DNA of 64,000 nucleotides. Origin: CAVLDP01 sp963661945. GTDB taxonomy: Bacteria > Bacillota > Clostridia > Lachnospirales > Lachnospiraceae. Position 1 is the first letter of the stretch. Each line of letters starts with the position of its first letter. Made by a program: the position numbers and the translations under genes. The notes beneath the pieces are model-generated. The model was given only the letters and a program-made list of their open reading frames with translations, was not told the origin of the DNA and did not search any database. Below are positions 42,887 to 52,329 of this stretch, in pieces. The stretch lies in NCBI GenBank assembly GCA_963661945.1, contig CAVLDP010000006.1, positions 1 to 64,000 on the forward strand, given 5' to 3'.

Positions 42887-43534
42887 CTAATCCCTTGATT
42901 CCACCATGATTAAAATTCCAGAAGAAAGCCTGATGATAACCTCATCCTCCAGAATCTCATTACTAATCCCAAGACTGTTAAAGCCTGTCATAGTATAATC
43001 CGTAAGATTATACTTAGCCCCACATATGGTGAGCCCAGTAACCTCTGTCGTATAGGGAATCAAAGAAAAATAATCCCCATACTGATTCTCCTTCTTGAGG
43101 TGATATTCCTTATTCACCATATAGATTCGATTATTGGCATCCTGGAGAATGATCCTTCTCTCATCCTCAAGTCCCAGGCCAAGAATCGAAATATTGCCAA
43201 GCACATGATCCAGTCTCGTTCCGGTCCCGCCAAAGATTATGACATCTCCAGCTGACTCTGTAAGTGCCAGTCGAAGGGCTGCTTCCGTATCGGTATCATC
43301 CTTCACCGGATTTAACTCAATCACTTGGACATTCCAATGCCTTAGGGCAGATTTTGCACGTTCTGATGCAGAATCAAAGTCTCCAATTACAAGATCTGGC
43401 ACAATCGACAAACGAAGGCAGGCCTCGATTCCTGAATCGGCTGCAAGGACGATGGCGCTCTTCTCATCGTGAACCATCTTCTTGAGACCACTGTCGTCTA
43501 CATTTCCGCCTGAGATAATAATAGCTCCTACCAT
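42887..43534 (-). CDS. thiN: Thiamine pyrophosphokinase
   Basis: A 215-residue enzyme that moves pyrophosphate from ATP to thiamine. AADSGIEACLRLSIVPDLVIGDFDS and NPVKDDTDTEAALRLAL-type motifs (VIGDFDSAS; KDDTDTEAAL; GGTGTRLDHVLGNI) are the family landmarks. It follows rpe as in many Bacillota (rsgA-rpe-thiN). The product supplies the cofactor for enzymes such as IlvB. Confidence 0.95.
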   Translation of the reverse strand: MVGAIIISGGNVDDSGLKKMVHDEKSAIVLAADSGIEACLRLSIVPDLVIGDFDSASERAKSALRHWNVQVIELNPVKDDTDTEAALRLALTESAGDVIIFGGTGTRLDHVLGNISILGLGLEDERRIILQDANNRIYMVNKEYHLKKENQYGDYFSLIPYTTEVTGLTICGAKYNLTDYTMTGFNSLGISNEILEDEVIIRLSSGILIMVESRD

Positions 43535-43571
43535 ACAAAATCCCTCGATTAGCTATAAAACCCTACAATAT

Positions 43572-44231
43572 CTATCCTCTATCCATAATCTGACAGAAGG
43601 CTCTCACATTCGCATCAATGTCACCGCGAAATACTGATGTACCCGCCACAATAATATTGGCTCCAGCATCAAGGGCCGCCTCCACATTATCCAGTGTAAT
43701 ACCGCCATCGATCTCGATATCATAGTTGCAGCCAGACTCTTCCGCCATAAATGCAAGTTTCTTGACCTTGTCTAAGGTAGATTCAATAAATGTCTGTCCG
43801 CCAAACCCAGGATAAACTGACATTGGAAGAACCATATCTATCTGTTCCAAATACTTAGATAATACTGTCGGCTCCGTATCTGGATTAAGTGCCACACCCG
43901 CCTTACAGCCAAGTGCATGAATTGCTGCAAGCACTACATCAAGATTATCCTTACATACTTCGGAATGAATCGTAATAATATCCGCTCCAGCATGAGCAAA
44001 AGCCTCAATGTAATTCAGAGGATTGTCTATCATAAGGTGAACATCCAGCACTGCATCCGTTATCTTGCGGCATGCCGCCACCGTCTGTGGTCCCATAGAT
44101 AGATTAGGTACGAAATGACCATCCATTACATCAATATGGACGTAAGATGCGCCCGCCTCAGTTGCCTGTCTAATATCTGCTCCCAGATTCATAAAATCTG
44201 CTGCAAGGATTGATGGTGATAAGATGTTCAT
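43572..44231 (-). CDS. rpe: Ribulose-phosphate 3-epimerase
   Basis: A 219-residue TIM barrel that interconverts ribulose 5-phosphate and xylulose 5-phosphate. SPSILAADFMNLGADI, HIDVMDGHFVPNLSMG, DVHLMIDNP, VYPGFGGQTFIEST and EIDGGITLDN are all present. It overlaps rsgA by one base, so the two are likely coupled. Confidence 0.97.
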   Translation of the reverse strand: MNILSPSILAADFMNLGADIRQATEAGASYVHIDVMDGHFVPNLSMGPQTVAACRKITDAVLDVHLMIDNPLNYIEAFAHAGADIITIHSEVCKDNLDVVLAAIHALGCKAGVALNPDTEPTVLSKYLEQIDMVLPMSVYPGFGGQTFIESTLDKVKKLAFMAEESGCNYDIEIDGGITLDNVEAALDAGANIIVAGTSVFRGDIDANVRAFCQIMDRG

Positions 44232-45124
44232 TAATATTTCCTCCGATTCTTAACCTCTTCGTACATGAGAAGATAATTCTCATATCTGCTCTTTGCAATC
44301 CCCCCATCATTAAGTGCTGCCTTTACCCCGCAATCTGGCTCATGAATATGTGTGCATCCCTGAAAACGACAAGCCTGAGAAGGCTCTGTAAATTCTGGGA
44401 AATAAAAATTCAGCTCCTCTTTGCTAATATCCGGAACATTCAGTGATGAAAATCCCGGCGTATCCATAAGATAAGTATCCTGGTTAATTAGAATCAGCTG
44501 ACTGTGCCTCGTCGTATTCCGTCCTCGCTCAATCTTCGTGCTGATGTCACCAGTCTCCATAACAATATGCGGCTGAAGTTCATTGGTAAGAGAAGACTTT
44601 CCAACACCAGATGGCCCGGCCACCGTTGATGTTTTGCCAGATAGTGCAGCCTTTAGCTCAGAGATTCCAAGCCCTCTCTTCACAGAGGTCAGAATCACGC
44701 GATAGCCAATTGACTCATAGATATCCCGTAAGTTCTCTGCTTCCCCATTCTCACAGAGATCTATCTTATTAAATACAATAACAACCGGAAGATCCTCATA
44801 CTCCATCATAACCAAATACCTGTCAAGGAGATTCAGATTCGGTTCCGGATACGTAGCCGCAAAGATGACCAGCGCTTGATCCACATTGGCAACCGCTGGT
44901 CGAATCAGTTCATTCTCTCTCGGAAGAATCTCTTCTATATGGCCAAGCTGCTTCTCCTCATCCGTAACCTGAATTCGTACATAATCCCCCACAAGAGGCT
45001 TTATGCTCTGGTTACGAAAGGCGCCCTTGGCCTTACATTCATATATTCTGGAATATTCTGTATTCACATAGTAGAATCCAGCTATCCCCTTCACAATACG
45101 CCCTGTCTTATCTTCTAAGCCCAT
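44231..45124 (-). CDS. rsgA: Small ribosomal subunit biogenesis GTPase RsgA
   Basis: A ~297-residue circularly permuted GTPase acting late in 30S assembly. N-terminal OB-fold (IVKGIAGFYYVNTE), then G4 VFNKIDLC before G1 GPSGVGKSSLTNEL and G3 DTPGFSS, then a zinc site CRFQGCTHIHEPDCGVKAAL. The start at 45124 is decided by GTGGAG six bases upstream; the longer frame would run into prkC. It follows prkC by 14 bases. Confidence 0.96.
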   Translation of the reverse strand: MGLEDKTGRIVKGIAGFYYVNTEYSRIYECKAKGAFRNQSIKPLVGDYVRIQVTDEEKQLGHIEEILPRENELIRPAVANVDQALVIFAATYPEPNLNLLDRYLVMMEYEDLPVVIVFNKIDLCENGEAENLRDIYESIGYRVILTSVKRGLGISELKAALSGKTSTVAGPSGVGKSSLTNELQPHIVMETGDISTKIERGRNTTRHSQLILINQDTYLMDTPGFSSLNVPDISKEELNFYFPEFTEPSQACRFQGCTHIHEPDCGVKAALNDGGIAKSRYENYLLMYEEVKNRRKY

Positions 45125-45138
45125 GCATACTCCACTTC

Positions 45139-47064
45139 TTATTGTCTGGTCAGTGTCACAGTCTGAACTGATCCATCCGGCTTCGTAATTACGCCAAGAG
45201 CCACAGACAGATTGCTCTTCGAATGGTATTCTCCGGCAGTCGCTGTCCAAGAATCCAAGGTGTTACCTGCAGAATCCTTGAGCACATAAGCTCCATCCTG
45301 ATTACAGTAGAAGTTGCTAAGGCAATAATAAGATGCCTGACTTCCGATGCTCACAACAAGGGAGACTCCGCTTCCTGCTTCAATGTACTTGCCGGCTGCA
45401 GTTCCCTGACTGATTACGTATCCATTTGCCACAGTATTGCTATACTGGGTCGTAACAGATGATACAACAAGCCCCTTAGACTCCAGGTCAGATGTCGCAT
45501 CCTCCTGTGATTTGCCAATGACATCTGGCACCTGCACAGACTCTGTTCCCTGACTAACCGTGATGGTAATAATATCACCAGACTTGCCAGCTTCTCCCGC
45601 CTCTGGGCTCTGAGCGATAACCTGTCCCTGATTGACTTCCGTGCTGTATTCATACTCTACATTATACTTAAAACCATCATTCTTAAGGGTTGTAATTGCT
45701 GTTGATTCTGTAAAGCCGACTACAGAAGGAACCTCTGTATCTCCGCTTCCAGAGGAAACTGTAACCTGAACGGTAGAGCCTGCTTCTGCAGTAGAACCTG
45801 CTTCCACACTCTGTGTTACAATCTGTCCCTCTTCATAGGAATCGGATGAGACTGTACCAATATTCTCTATACTAAGACCAAGCTCAGATAAGGAAGACTC
45901 TGCTTCTGATACTGTCTTGCCTGTCAAATCTGGAACTGTCACTTCCTCTGAACTAGTCTCAGACTTAAATCCTGATACAATATCACTTATCGAAATCCAG
46001 CCGAAGGATGAACCCAAGATATATAAGAGAATAAATGCAATAAGAACCGCAGCAGCAACACCGAGAATGGTAATTGCTTTCTCCATCTTAGGATTTACTT
46101 CTTCATCCTCATTCTCATCAGGTTCTATCTCATCATCTATTTCAATCCGATTTGCTTCCTCGCGAATCTGCTCAACCTCTTCTCGAGAGATTACCCGAGT
46201 CTGCTCCTGACTATCTGCTCCAACAATCGTAACGAAGTCTTCATTTGGATTAATCAGAGCCTTCTTAAGATCAATCAGAAGGTCTCCCATAGACACATAT
46301 CTGCGATCCGGATTCTTCATGGTTGACTTCTCAATAATTCGCTCAATACTAATTGGAAGGTCCGGAGCGTACTCTGTCGGTGGCACCATCTCACCTTGCA
46401 GGTGCTGAATTGCAACTGCAACTGCAGTCTCACCATCAAATGGCAGACGCCCCGTCGCCATCTCATACATTACAATACCGAGTGAATAGATATCACTCTG
46501 CTCATTCACATAACCATTTCTAGCCTGCTCCGGAGACGCATAATGAACAGATCCCATCACATCTGCGCTAATGGTGTTACCAGAGGTGGCTCTGGCAATA
46601 CCGAAGTCTGTAACCTTGACCTTGCCTTCTCTGGAAATGATAATATTCTGAGGCTTGATATCCCTATGAATAATGCCCTTATTATGGGCAGACTCAATTC
46701 CGCGTCCAACCTGAATTGCAATAGAGATTACCTCCTTGTAATTCAGCTGTCCCTTCTTCTCGATATAGGTCTTCAGAGTAATGCCTTCGATATATTCCAT
46801 GACAATGAAATATAAGCCATCCTCTGAACCGACATCATAGATGTTAACAATATTGGGATGTTCTAAACCTGCTGCCGATGATGCCTCAGTCTTGAACTTC
46901 GTCACGAAGCTCATGTCATCTGAAAATTCTGCCTTGAGAACCTTCACAGCGACCTCGCGGCCTAAGACCTGATCCTTGGCCTTATAGACATCCGACATGC
47001 CGCCAGCACCAATCTTCTCTATAATCTCATATCTATCCGATAAAAATGTTCCTGCCTCTAACAT
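45139..47064 (-). CDS. prkC: PASTA-domain serine/threonine protein kinase
   Basis: A 641-residue membrane kinase that senses cell-wall fragments. Kinase domain ~12-275: glycine loop GAGGMS (19-24), Lys41, HRDIKPQN with Asp135, DFG (153-155). A charged juxtamembrane stretch, one membrane helix (~330-352), and three PASTA repeats (~375-439, 443-506, 510-575) outside. The C-terminal ~65 residues (from ~578) are not PASTA-like and contain two cysteines (YYCLSNFYCNQDG). PASTA repeats bind muropeptides or lipid II in known homologues. It overlaps the phosphatase gene by seven bases; the pair controls growth, wall synthesis and dormancy in Bacillota. Confidence 0.96.
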   Translation of the reverse strand: MLEAGTFLSDRYEIIEKIGAGGMSDVYKAKDQVLGREVAVKVLKAEFSDDMSFVTKFKTEASSAAGLEHPNIVNIYDVGSEDGLYFIVMEYIEGITLKTYIEKKGQLNYKEVISIAIQVGRGIESAHNKGIIHRDIKPQNIIISREGKVKVTDFGIARATSGNTISADVMGSVHYASPEQARNGYVNEQSDIYSLGIVMYEMATGRLPFDGETAVAVAIQHLQGEMVPPTEYAPDLPISIERIIEKSTMKNPDRRYVSMGDLLIDLKKALINPNEDFVTIVGADSQEQTRVISREEVEQIREEANRIEIDDEIEPDENEDEEVNPKMEKAITILGVAAAVLIAFILLYILGSSFGWISISDIVSGFKSETSSEEVTVPDLTGKTVSEAESSLSELGLSIENIGTVSSDSYEEGQIVTQSVEAGSTAEAGSTVQVTVSSGSGDTEVPSVVGFTESTAITTLKNDGFKYNVEYEYSTEVNQGQVIAQSPEAGEAGKSGDIITITVSQGTESVQVPDVIGKSQEDATSDLESKGLVVSSVTTQYSNTVANGYVISQGTAAGKYIEAGSGVSLVVSIGSQASYYCLSNFYCNQDGAYVLKDSAGNTLDSWTATAGEYHSKSNLSVALGVITKPDGSVQTVTLTRQ

Positions 47065-47810
47065 TCATTCACCTCATTATTTGAAAAAGGCTCCACCAAA
47101 AGAACCGTGATATTATCATTTCCGCCATTCTCATTGGCGCGATCAACCAAAGTATGGACTTTGTTCTGCAATGTATCCTCGCCAAGAAGAATGCTACGAA
47201 TCTCAGAATCCTCTAGCATATTAGTCAGTCCATCTGTACAAAGAAGAATCTGATCCGTCTCCTCTAAATCCAAATCAAAGAAATCAACCTGAACAGACTC
47301 CTCTGCGCCGACAGCCCTGGTAATCATATGCTTCTTGGGATGATTCTTGGCTGCCATCTTAGAGACTGTTCCCTCTCGAACAAGCTCCTCCACAAGAGAA
47401 TGATCTCTTGTAATCTGCTTAAGTTCATCTATGCTATTCACATAAAGACGGCTATCGCCGACATTTGCGACAAAAAGATGGCCGTCCACAAATGTCGCAG
47501 CTACCAGAGTAGTACCCATGCCACTCTTCTCAACATCACAAACGGCTCTCTCATAAATCATTTGATTTGCGTGTGTAATCGCCTGCTCAAGCGTCGCTAC
47601 AGGTGACAGCTCTCTTGCTGCCCCTCGCACCTCGTCAAGCACCAACTTCACTGTGTGCTCTGAAGCATATTCTCCTGCATTATGGCCACCCATGCCATCT
47701 GCCACCAAAAAGAGATTGGGCAATGGTCCAACCGGCTGATCTGTACTATACAGATAGTCCTGGTTCTGGGTCCGTACCCTTCCCTGATCTGTCAGAACGT
47801 AGTATTTCAT
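47058..47810 (-). CDS. prpC: PP2C-type protein phosphatase
   Basis: A 250-residue metal-dependent phosphatase reversing PrkC phosphorylation. FLVADGMGGHNAGEYAS (metal Asp), GMGTTLVAATFVDGHLFVANVGDSR, ITRDHSLVEELVREG, LCTDGLTN and NGGNDNITVLLVE are the canonical motifs in order. Overlaps rlmN by four bases and prkC by seven, so translation is coupled along the run. Confidence 0.97.
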   Translation of the reverse strand: MKYYVLTDQGRVRTQNQDYLYSTDQPVGPLPNLFLVADGMGGHNAGEYASEHTVKLVLDEVRGAARELSPVATLEQAITHANQMIYERAVCDVEKSGMGTTLVAATFVDGHLFVANVGDSRLYVNSIDELKQITRDHSLVEELVREGTVSKMAAKNHPKKHMITRAVGAEESVQVDFFDLDLEETDQILLCTDGLTNMLEDSEIRSILLGEDTLQNKVHTLVDRANENGGNDNITVLLVEPFSNNEVNEC

Positions 47811-48847
47811 GCTAGTTCATTACCTCTCATATGTCTGCGTCTAAGCTGTCCACAAGCGCCGTCAATATCACGGCCCATTTCCCTTCTAATAGTAACATTT
47901 ATGCCAGATTTTGCAAGTTTGCTCTGGAAGTCCAAAACCGTCTCTCGACTGGATTGAGCAAAGTCTCTCTCCTTAATTGGATTCACCGGAATCAAGTTAA
48001 TATGACAGTTCAAACCAGAGAGCAAATCTATAAGTTCTCTTGCATCCTCAGTCGTATCATTTACTCCAGCCACCAGGCTATATTCAAAGGAAATCCTCCT
48101 ACCTGTCTTGTCAAAATAATAGCGGCAGGCATCTAAGACCTCATGAATATCGTACTTATTCGCAACCGGCATAAGTTCCATTCTCTTAACCTGATTCGAT
48201 GCATGAAGAGATATTGCAAGTGTAATCTGGAGCTTCTTATCGGCCAGCTCATAGATTCTCGGCACAATACCACAGGTTGAAACTGTAAGATTTCGCTGGC
48301 TCATATGAATTCCATGCTCATCTGTCAGAAGCTCTATAAAGCGAAGGAGATTATCGAAATTATCCATCGGCTCTCCGGTTCCCATAACTACTACATTAGA
48401 GACCTTCTCTCCCGTATCAACTTCGATTCTATAGATCTGATCTATCATCTCCGCAGGAGTCAGTCCACGAAGGAGGCCATCCAGGGTAGATGCGCAGAAG
48501 CGACATCCCATTCGACAGCCCACCTGTGAGGAAATGCATACGGAATTCCCGTGCTTATATCTCATGAAGACACTCTCCACCATGTTGCCATCCTCTAGGG
48601 CGAACAGATACTTTCTGGTGCCATCCAGAGAAGAAACCTGACAATCTATCTGCTTAAGGCAGGTAAGAGTAGTTGCATTTGTCAGATTTTCACGAAAATT
48701 CTTTGGCAGATTGGTCATTTCATCGAAGGATGACACATGATGAATATGCATCCAATCGTAAAGCTGCTTTGCACGAAATTTCTTCTCGCCTATGGCTTCT
48801 ACATATTCTGTTAATTCCTGAAAATTCATGGATTTGATATCCGTCAT
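47807..48847 (-). CDS. rlmN: 23S rRNA (adenine-2503-C2)-methyltransferase RlmN
   Basis: A ~346-residue radical-SAM enzyme that methylates A2503 of 23S rRNA (and A37 of some tRNAs). CRMGCRFCAS holds the CxxxCxxC cluster; VVMGTGEPMDNFDN, STCGIVPRI and SLHASNQVKR follow, and GDIDGACGQLRR near the end gives the accepting cysteine. The start at 48847 follows the rsmB stop; the longer frame would overlap rsmB. Confidence 0.96.
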   Translation of the reverse strand: MTDIKSMNFQELTEYVEAIGEKKFRAKQLYDWMHIHHVSSFDEMTNLPKNFRENLTNATTLTCLKQIDCQVSSLDGTRKYLFALEDGNMVESVFMRYKHGNSVCISSQVGCRMGCRFCASTLDGLLRGLTPAEMIDQIYRIEVDTGEKVSNVVVMGTGEPMDNFDNLLRFIELLTDEHGIHMSQRNLTVSTCGIVPRIYELADKKLQITLAISLHASNQVKRMELMPVANKYDIHEVLDACRYYFDKTGRRISFEYSLVAGVNDTTEDARELIDLLSGLNCHINLIPVNPIKERDFAQSSRETVLDFQSKLAKSGINVTIRREMGRDIDGACGQLRRRHMRGNELA

Positions 48848-48857
48848 GTGATCTTCC

Positions 48858-50144
48858 TTATCTGATTCGTGTAAATAAAGCATAGAAGAAACCATCCTGC
48901 TTCTCATCTGGCAGAATCTGTTTCATTGTCCTAAGCTCATAGTTTGGATACTCTTCTAAAATCCAGGCAACATTATCTTCATTCTCTGCCTTACAAATTG
49001 TACAGGTAGAATAACAGATTCTGCCGCCAACCTTCACATAAGATAACGCATTGCGAAGGATTTCTCTCTGCAAGGTCTGGAGAGAGAGCTGGTCCTCTCT
49101 TGTAATACGGTACTTAATATCTGGCTTCCTGCCGATAATACCAAGCCCAGAGCATGGCAAATCAGCAAGAACTACATCATACGAATCCAAACATGCTTCA
49201 TCGAGTATCCTCGCATCCGCTCGATGCGCCTTGATATTCGTAAGCTTAGACCTCTTAATATTATCATTTATCAGATTCACCTTGTTCTCGGTTAAGTCCC
49301 TAGCTTCTACCAAGCCTGTTCCATTCAGAAGCTCTGCCATATGAAGAGCCTTTCCACCAGGAGCAGCACAAAGGTCCAGAACCTTATCTCCTTCCTTCGG
49401 AGCAGCGATATCTGCAACCATCATGGATGATAGATCCTGAATGTAGAAATGTCCCGCTTGAAAAGAGGCAAGTCCTGCCAGATGATCCACCCCGTAGAGA
49501 AATAATGCATAAGGCAAATCTTCACTTACTTCTACTCTAAGTCCCTCCGCTTGAAGTTCCGCCTGGAGTTCCTCACGTGAAATGCAGGCTGTATTCGTTC
49601 GAATAGTAAGCGGCTTCTCTAAGTAGAAGGAAGCAAGTATCTCCTCCGTCTCATCTATCCCAAAGGAAGCTTCAAATTCATCACAGATCCACTGTGGCAT
49701 GGAATACTTCGTGGCAAGGTCCGGGTAAATGATATCCTTCTCTCTCCTTGCAATAGACCTAAGAACTCCATTTACAAAGCCATTCAGTTGATAGAAGCCC
49801 CGCTTCTTTGTAAGCTTCACTGCTTCATTACAGACTGCAGAATCCGGCACCGAGTCCATAAAGAGAAGCTGATAGACACTCATACGAAGAATCTCACGAA
49901 TCACTGGCTTCATCTTCTCTGTCTTAGTCTTTGAATAAGAATCAATGACAAAGTCCAGTTCCATCTTACGCTCTATTGTCCCCATACTCAGACGACTGAT
50001 AAAGCTTCTGCTTCTCTTGTCCAGATACTGATATTTGTCCAAAACAGAAGAAAGTACCAGATGAGAATACTGTCCCTCCTCTAATACTGCAAGTAAGATA
50101 TCTAGAACGATAGCACGCTCATTTACCCGCTTAGTCTCTGTCAT
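48858..50144 (-). CDS. rsmB: 16S rRNA (cytosine-967-C5)-methyltransferase RsmB
   Basis: A ~428-residue SAM enzyme. An N-terminal NusB-like domain (~1-135) precedes the methyltransferase: LDLCAAPGGKALHMAELL (SAM motif), VLADLPCSGLG, and YSTCTICKAEN with the catalytic cysteine. The start at 50144 is decided by GGAGG five bases upstream, which places the start inside the end of the protease gene (14-base overlap). Confidence 0.95.
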   Translation of the reverse strand: MTETKRVNERAIVLDILLAVLEEGQYSHLVLSSVLDKYQYLDKRSRSFISRLSMGTIERKMELDFVIDSYSKTKTEKMKPVIREILRMSVYQLLFMDSVPDSAVCNEAVKLTKKRGFYQLNGFVNGVLRSIARREKDIIYPDLATKYSMPQWICDEFEASFGIDETEEILASFYLEKPLTIRTNTACISREELQAELQAEGLRVEVSEDLPYALFLYGVDHLAGLASFQAGHFYIQDLSSMMVADIAAPKEGDKVLDLCAAPGGKALHMAELLNGTGLVEARDLTENKVNLINDNIKRSKLTNIKAHRADARILDEACLDSYDVVLADLPCSGLGIIGRKPDIKYRITREDQLSLQTLQREILRNALSYVKVGGRICYSTCTICKAENEDNVAWILEEYPNYELRTMKQILPDEKQDGFFYALFTRIR

Positions 50145-50838
50145 CTCTTCCTCCAAACAATAGAATGAGTCGAAGCAGCTGAAGAATCGCTGCTGCAGCA
50201 GATGCCACATAGGTCAAGGCCGCTGCCTTAAGTACCCTCTTCGCATAGATCTGTTCTTCCATTGGAATAAGGTCTGCTCCCTTCAGGTATGAAAGTGCAC
50301 GGCTTGATGCGTTAAATTCAACCGGAAGAGTAACCAGTTGAAATAATACTGCAAGCGAAAAGGCCCAGATTCCAATATTAATTAGGATTGATCCAGTTGT
50401 TGGATTAAAGAAAAGTCCAAGAATAATAAGTGGCCAAGCTGCTGCAGATCCAAAATTGGCAACTGGAACAAGTGCAGATCTGAAATTAAGTGGAGCATAA
50501 CCGATATCATGCTGGATCGCATGACCGCACTCATGAGCAGCCACACCAATTGCCGATACCGAAGTCGAATGATAGACGCTGTCCGACAGGGCGAGAGTCT
50601 TATTCCTAGGATCATAGTGGTCTGTCAGATTGCCTGCAATATGAATTACCTCCACATCATAGATGCCATTATCTCTGAGCATCTTGTTAGCAGCCTGCGC
50701 TCCTGTGAGTCCAGACAAGGACTGCACCATATTATATCGATTAAATGTAGACTTCACTCGAAAGGAAGCAAACAGGCAAATCAATGCGCCTATAACAACC
50801 AAAGAATAGGTTGGATCAAAATAATAACCGTAATACAT
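50131..50838 (-). CDS. Membrane zinc metallopeptidase (YugP family)
   Basis: A 235-residue membrane protein. The N-terminal helix (~10-25), two central hydrophobic spans (~125-165) and a C-terminal one (~205-228) flank the zinc motif AAHECGHAIQHD (HExxH). YugP-family neutral proteases have no well-known substrate. Its position between fmt and rsmB is typical of Lachnospiraceae and Clostridia. It overlaps rsmB by 14 bases. Confidence 0.9.
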   Translation of the reverse strand: MYYGYYFDPTYSLVVIGALICLFASFRVKSTFNRYNMVQSLSGLTGAQAANKMLRDNGIYDVEVIHIAGNLTDHYDPRNKTLALSDSVYHSTSVSAIGVAAHECGHAIQHDIGYAPLNFRSALVPVANFGSAAAWPLIILGLFFNPTTGSILINIGIWAFSLAVLFQLVTLPVEFNASSRALSYLKGADLIPMEEQIYAKRVLKAAALTYVASAAAAILQLLRLILLFGGRDDRD

Positions 50839-50848
50839 GCGTAACCTC

Positions 50849-51817
50849 CTACGAAAGTCCTAGAGTCTGGCCCATCTCAATCGCATTGCCCCTAAGGAAA
50901 TCCTCAATTGGCATACGCTTCTTGCCTTCTAACTGAACCTCAAGAAGTGACAAGAAGCTCTGGCCGGTCGCAATTAGACAGGTCTTCTTGTCGACAAATA
51001 CAACCTGGCCGAAGGATGGAGAATCCGACTTCAAATCGTATGTACACCCTTCCTGGTTCAAGTCATCTATAACAGCAGCCTTCCATATCTTAAGCGTCTT
51101 ACCCTGCCAAGATGTGTAAGCAGATGGCCATGGATTCAGGCCTCTGATATATCTCTCAATTGTAGCTGCATCCATCGACCAATCAATATGACCCAGTTCC
51201 TTCTTAATCATACCAACCTTGGTCGCCTCTTCTTCACACTGTGGAATTGGCTGAATCTGGCCTTGATTTAGCTGCTCCATCGTCCTTACGCATAGCTTGC
51301 CGCCAACCTCAGCCAGCTGATCAAAGAGTTCTCCTCCGGTAACATCCGATGTAATCTCCACCTCTTCTACAGACAGGATATCGCCATCATCTAGTCCTAC
51401 ACCCATCTGCATAATGGTGACTCCCGTCTTCTCTTCTCCATTCAGAATAGACCACTGAATCGGAGCCGCCCCGCGATATTTCGGAAGAAGAGAGGCATGC
51501 ACATTAATGCAGCCAAGACGAGGCATATTAAGGATTACCTCCGGCAGAATCTGCCCAAAGGCTGCCACAACACCGATATCTGCCTGATATTTCTTAAGCT
51601 CGCAAATTGCCTCCTCATCTTTGATCTTCACAGGCTGAAAGACTGGAATCTCATGAGACAATGCCCATTTCTTCACGTCCGAATACTGCATCTCTTTGCC
51701 GCGGCCCTTAGGCTTATCTGGTTGCGTAACAACCAGTACGATCTCATGTCCTGCCTGATAGATTGCCTCTGCTGTTGCCACCGCAAAGTCCGGTGTACCC
51801 ATAAAAATGACCTTCAT
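50849..51817 (-). CDS. fmt: Methionyl-tRNA formyltransferase
   Basis: A 322-residue enzyme that formylates initiator Met-tRNA using 10-formyl-tetrahydrofolate. MKVIFMGTPDFAVATAEAI, INVHASLLPKYRGAAPIQWSI (catalytic region) and GVTIMQMGVGLDDGDIL are present, with the C-terminal OB-fold. It overlaps def by one base (TAATG), as often in bacteria. Confidence 0.97.
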   Translation of the reverse strand: MKVIFMGTPDFAVATAEAIYQAGHEIVLVVTQPDKPKGRGKEMQYSDVKKWALSHEIPVFQPVKIKDEEAICELKKYQADIGVVAAFGQILPEVILNMPRLGCINVHASLLPKYRGAAPIQWSILNGEEKTGVTIMQMGVGLDDGDILSVEEVEITSDVTGGELFDQLAEVGGKLCVRTMEQLNQGQIQPIPQCEEEATKVGMIKKELGHIDWSMDAATIERYIRGLNPWPSAYTSWQGKTLKIWKAAVIDDLNQEGCTYDLKSDSPSFGQVVFVDKKTCLIATGQSFLSLLEVQLEGKKRMPIEDFLRGNAIEMGQTLGLS

Positions 51818-52299
51818 TAGATCTCCTCTTCATCCTCATCATATGTAACATCCATAAGCTGGCCTTCTACCTTCTCGGTATACATATGGCCATCCAGATG
51901 ATCTATCTCATGCTGGAGTGCTCTGGCAAATAATTCCTCGCCTTCAATGGTATATTCTTCCATATCCATGTTGAGAGCCTTCACAACAACATGATTAGCG
52001 CGAGTAACTATTCCAGCCTTGCCCGGAAGGGATAAGCAGCCTTCCTGCCCTGTCTGCTCTCCATCCATAGCGATAATTTCAGGATTGATCAAAATAACTG
52101 GGCCTTCACCAACATCAATAACTGCAATTCTTCTAAGGATTCCCACCTGAGGTGCCGCAAGACCAACTCCATCTGCCTCATACATAGTATCAAGCATGTC
52201 CTCAATCAAAGTCTCTGTTCTTGATGTCATCTCAGTTACTGGCTTACAAACCTTCTCTAAAACGGAATCTCCCTGTACTCTAATATTTCTAAGTGCCAT
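51817..52299 (-). CDS. def: Peptide deformylase
   Basis: A 160-residue metalloenzyme that removes the formyl group from new proteins. Motif I GVGLAAPQVG, motif II EGCLSLPG (metal Cys), motif III QHEIDHLDGHMY (metal His residues) are complete. Type fits the Clostridia group. Upstream gene priA is 30 bases away. Confidence 0.98.
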   Translation of the reverse strand: MALRNIRVQGDSVLEKVCKPVTEMTSRTETLIEDMLDTMYEADGVGLAAPQVGILRRIAVIDVGEGPVILINPEIIAMDGEQTGQEGCLSLPGKAGIVTRANHVVVKALNMDMEEYTIEGEELFARALQHEIDHLDGHMYTEKVEGQLMDVTYDEDEEEI

Positions 52300-52329
52300 A
52301 ATATCTCCTCTTCTAATAAAATTCTTGAA

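Noticed and set aside
44231..45250. A 339-residue version of RsgA
   Set aside because: The extra N-terminus overlaps prkC coding sequence and is unlike the family; GTGGAG marks the start at 45124.
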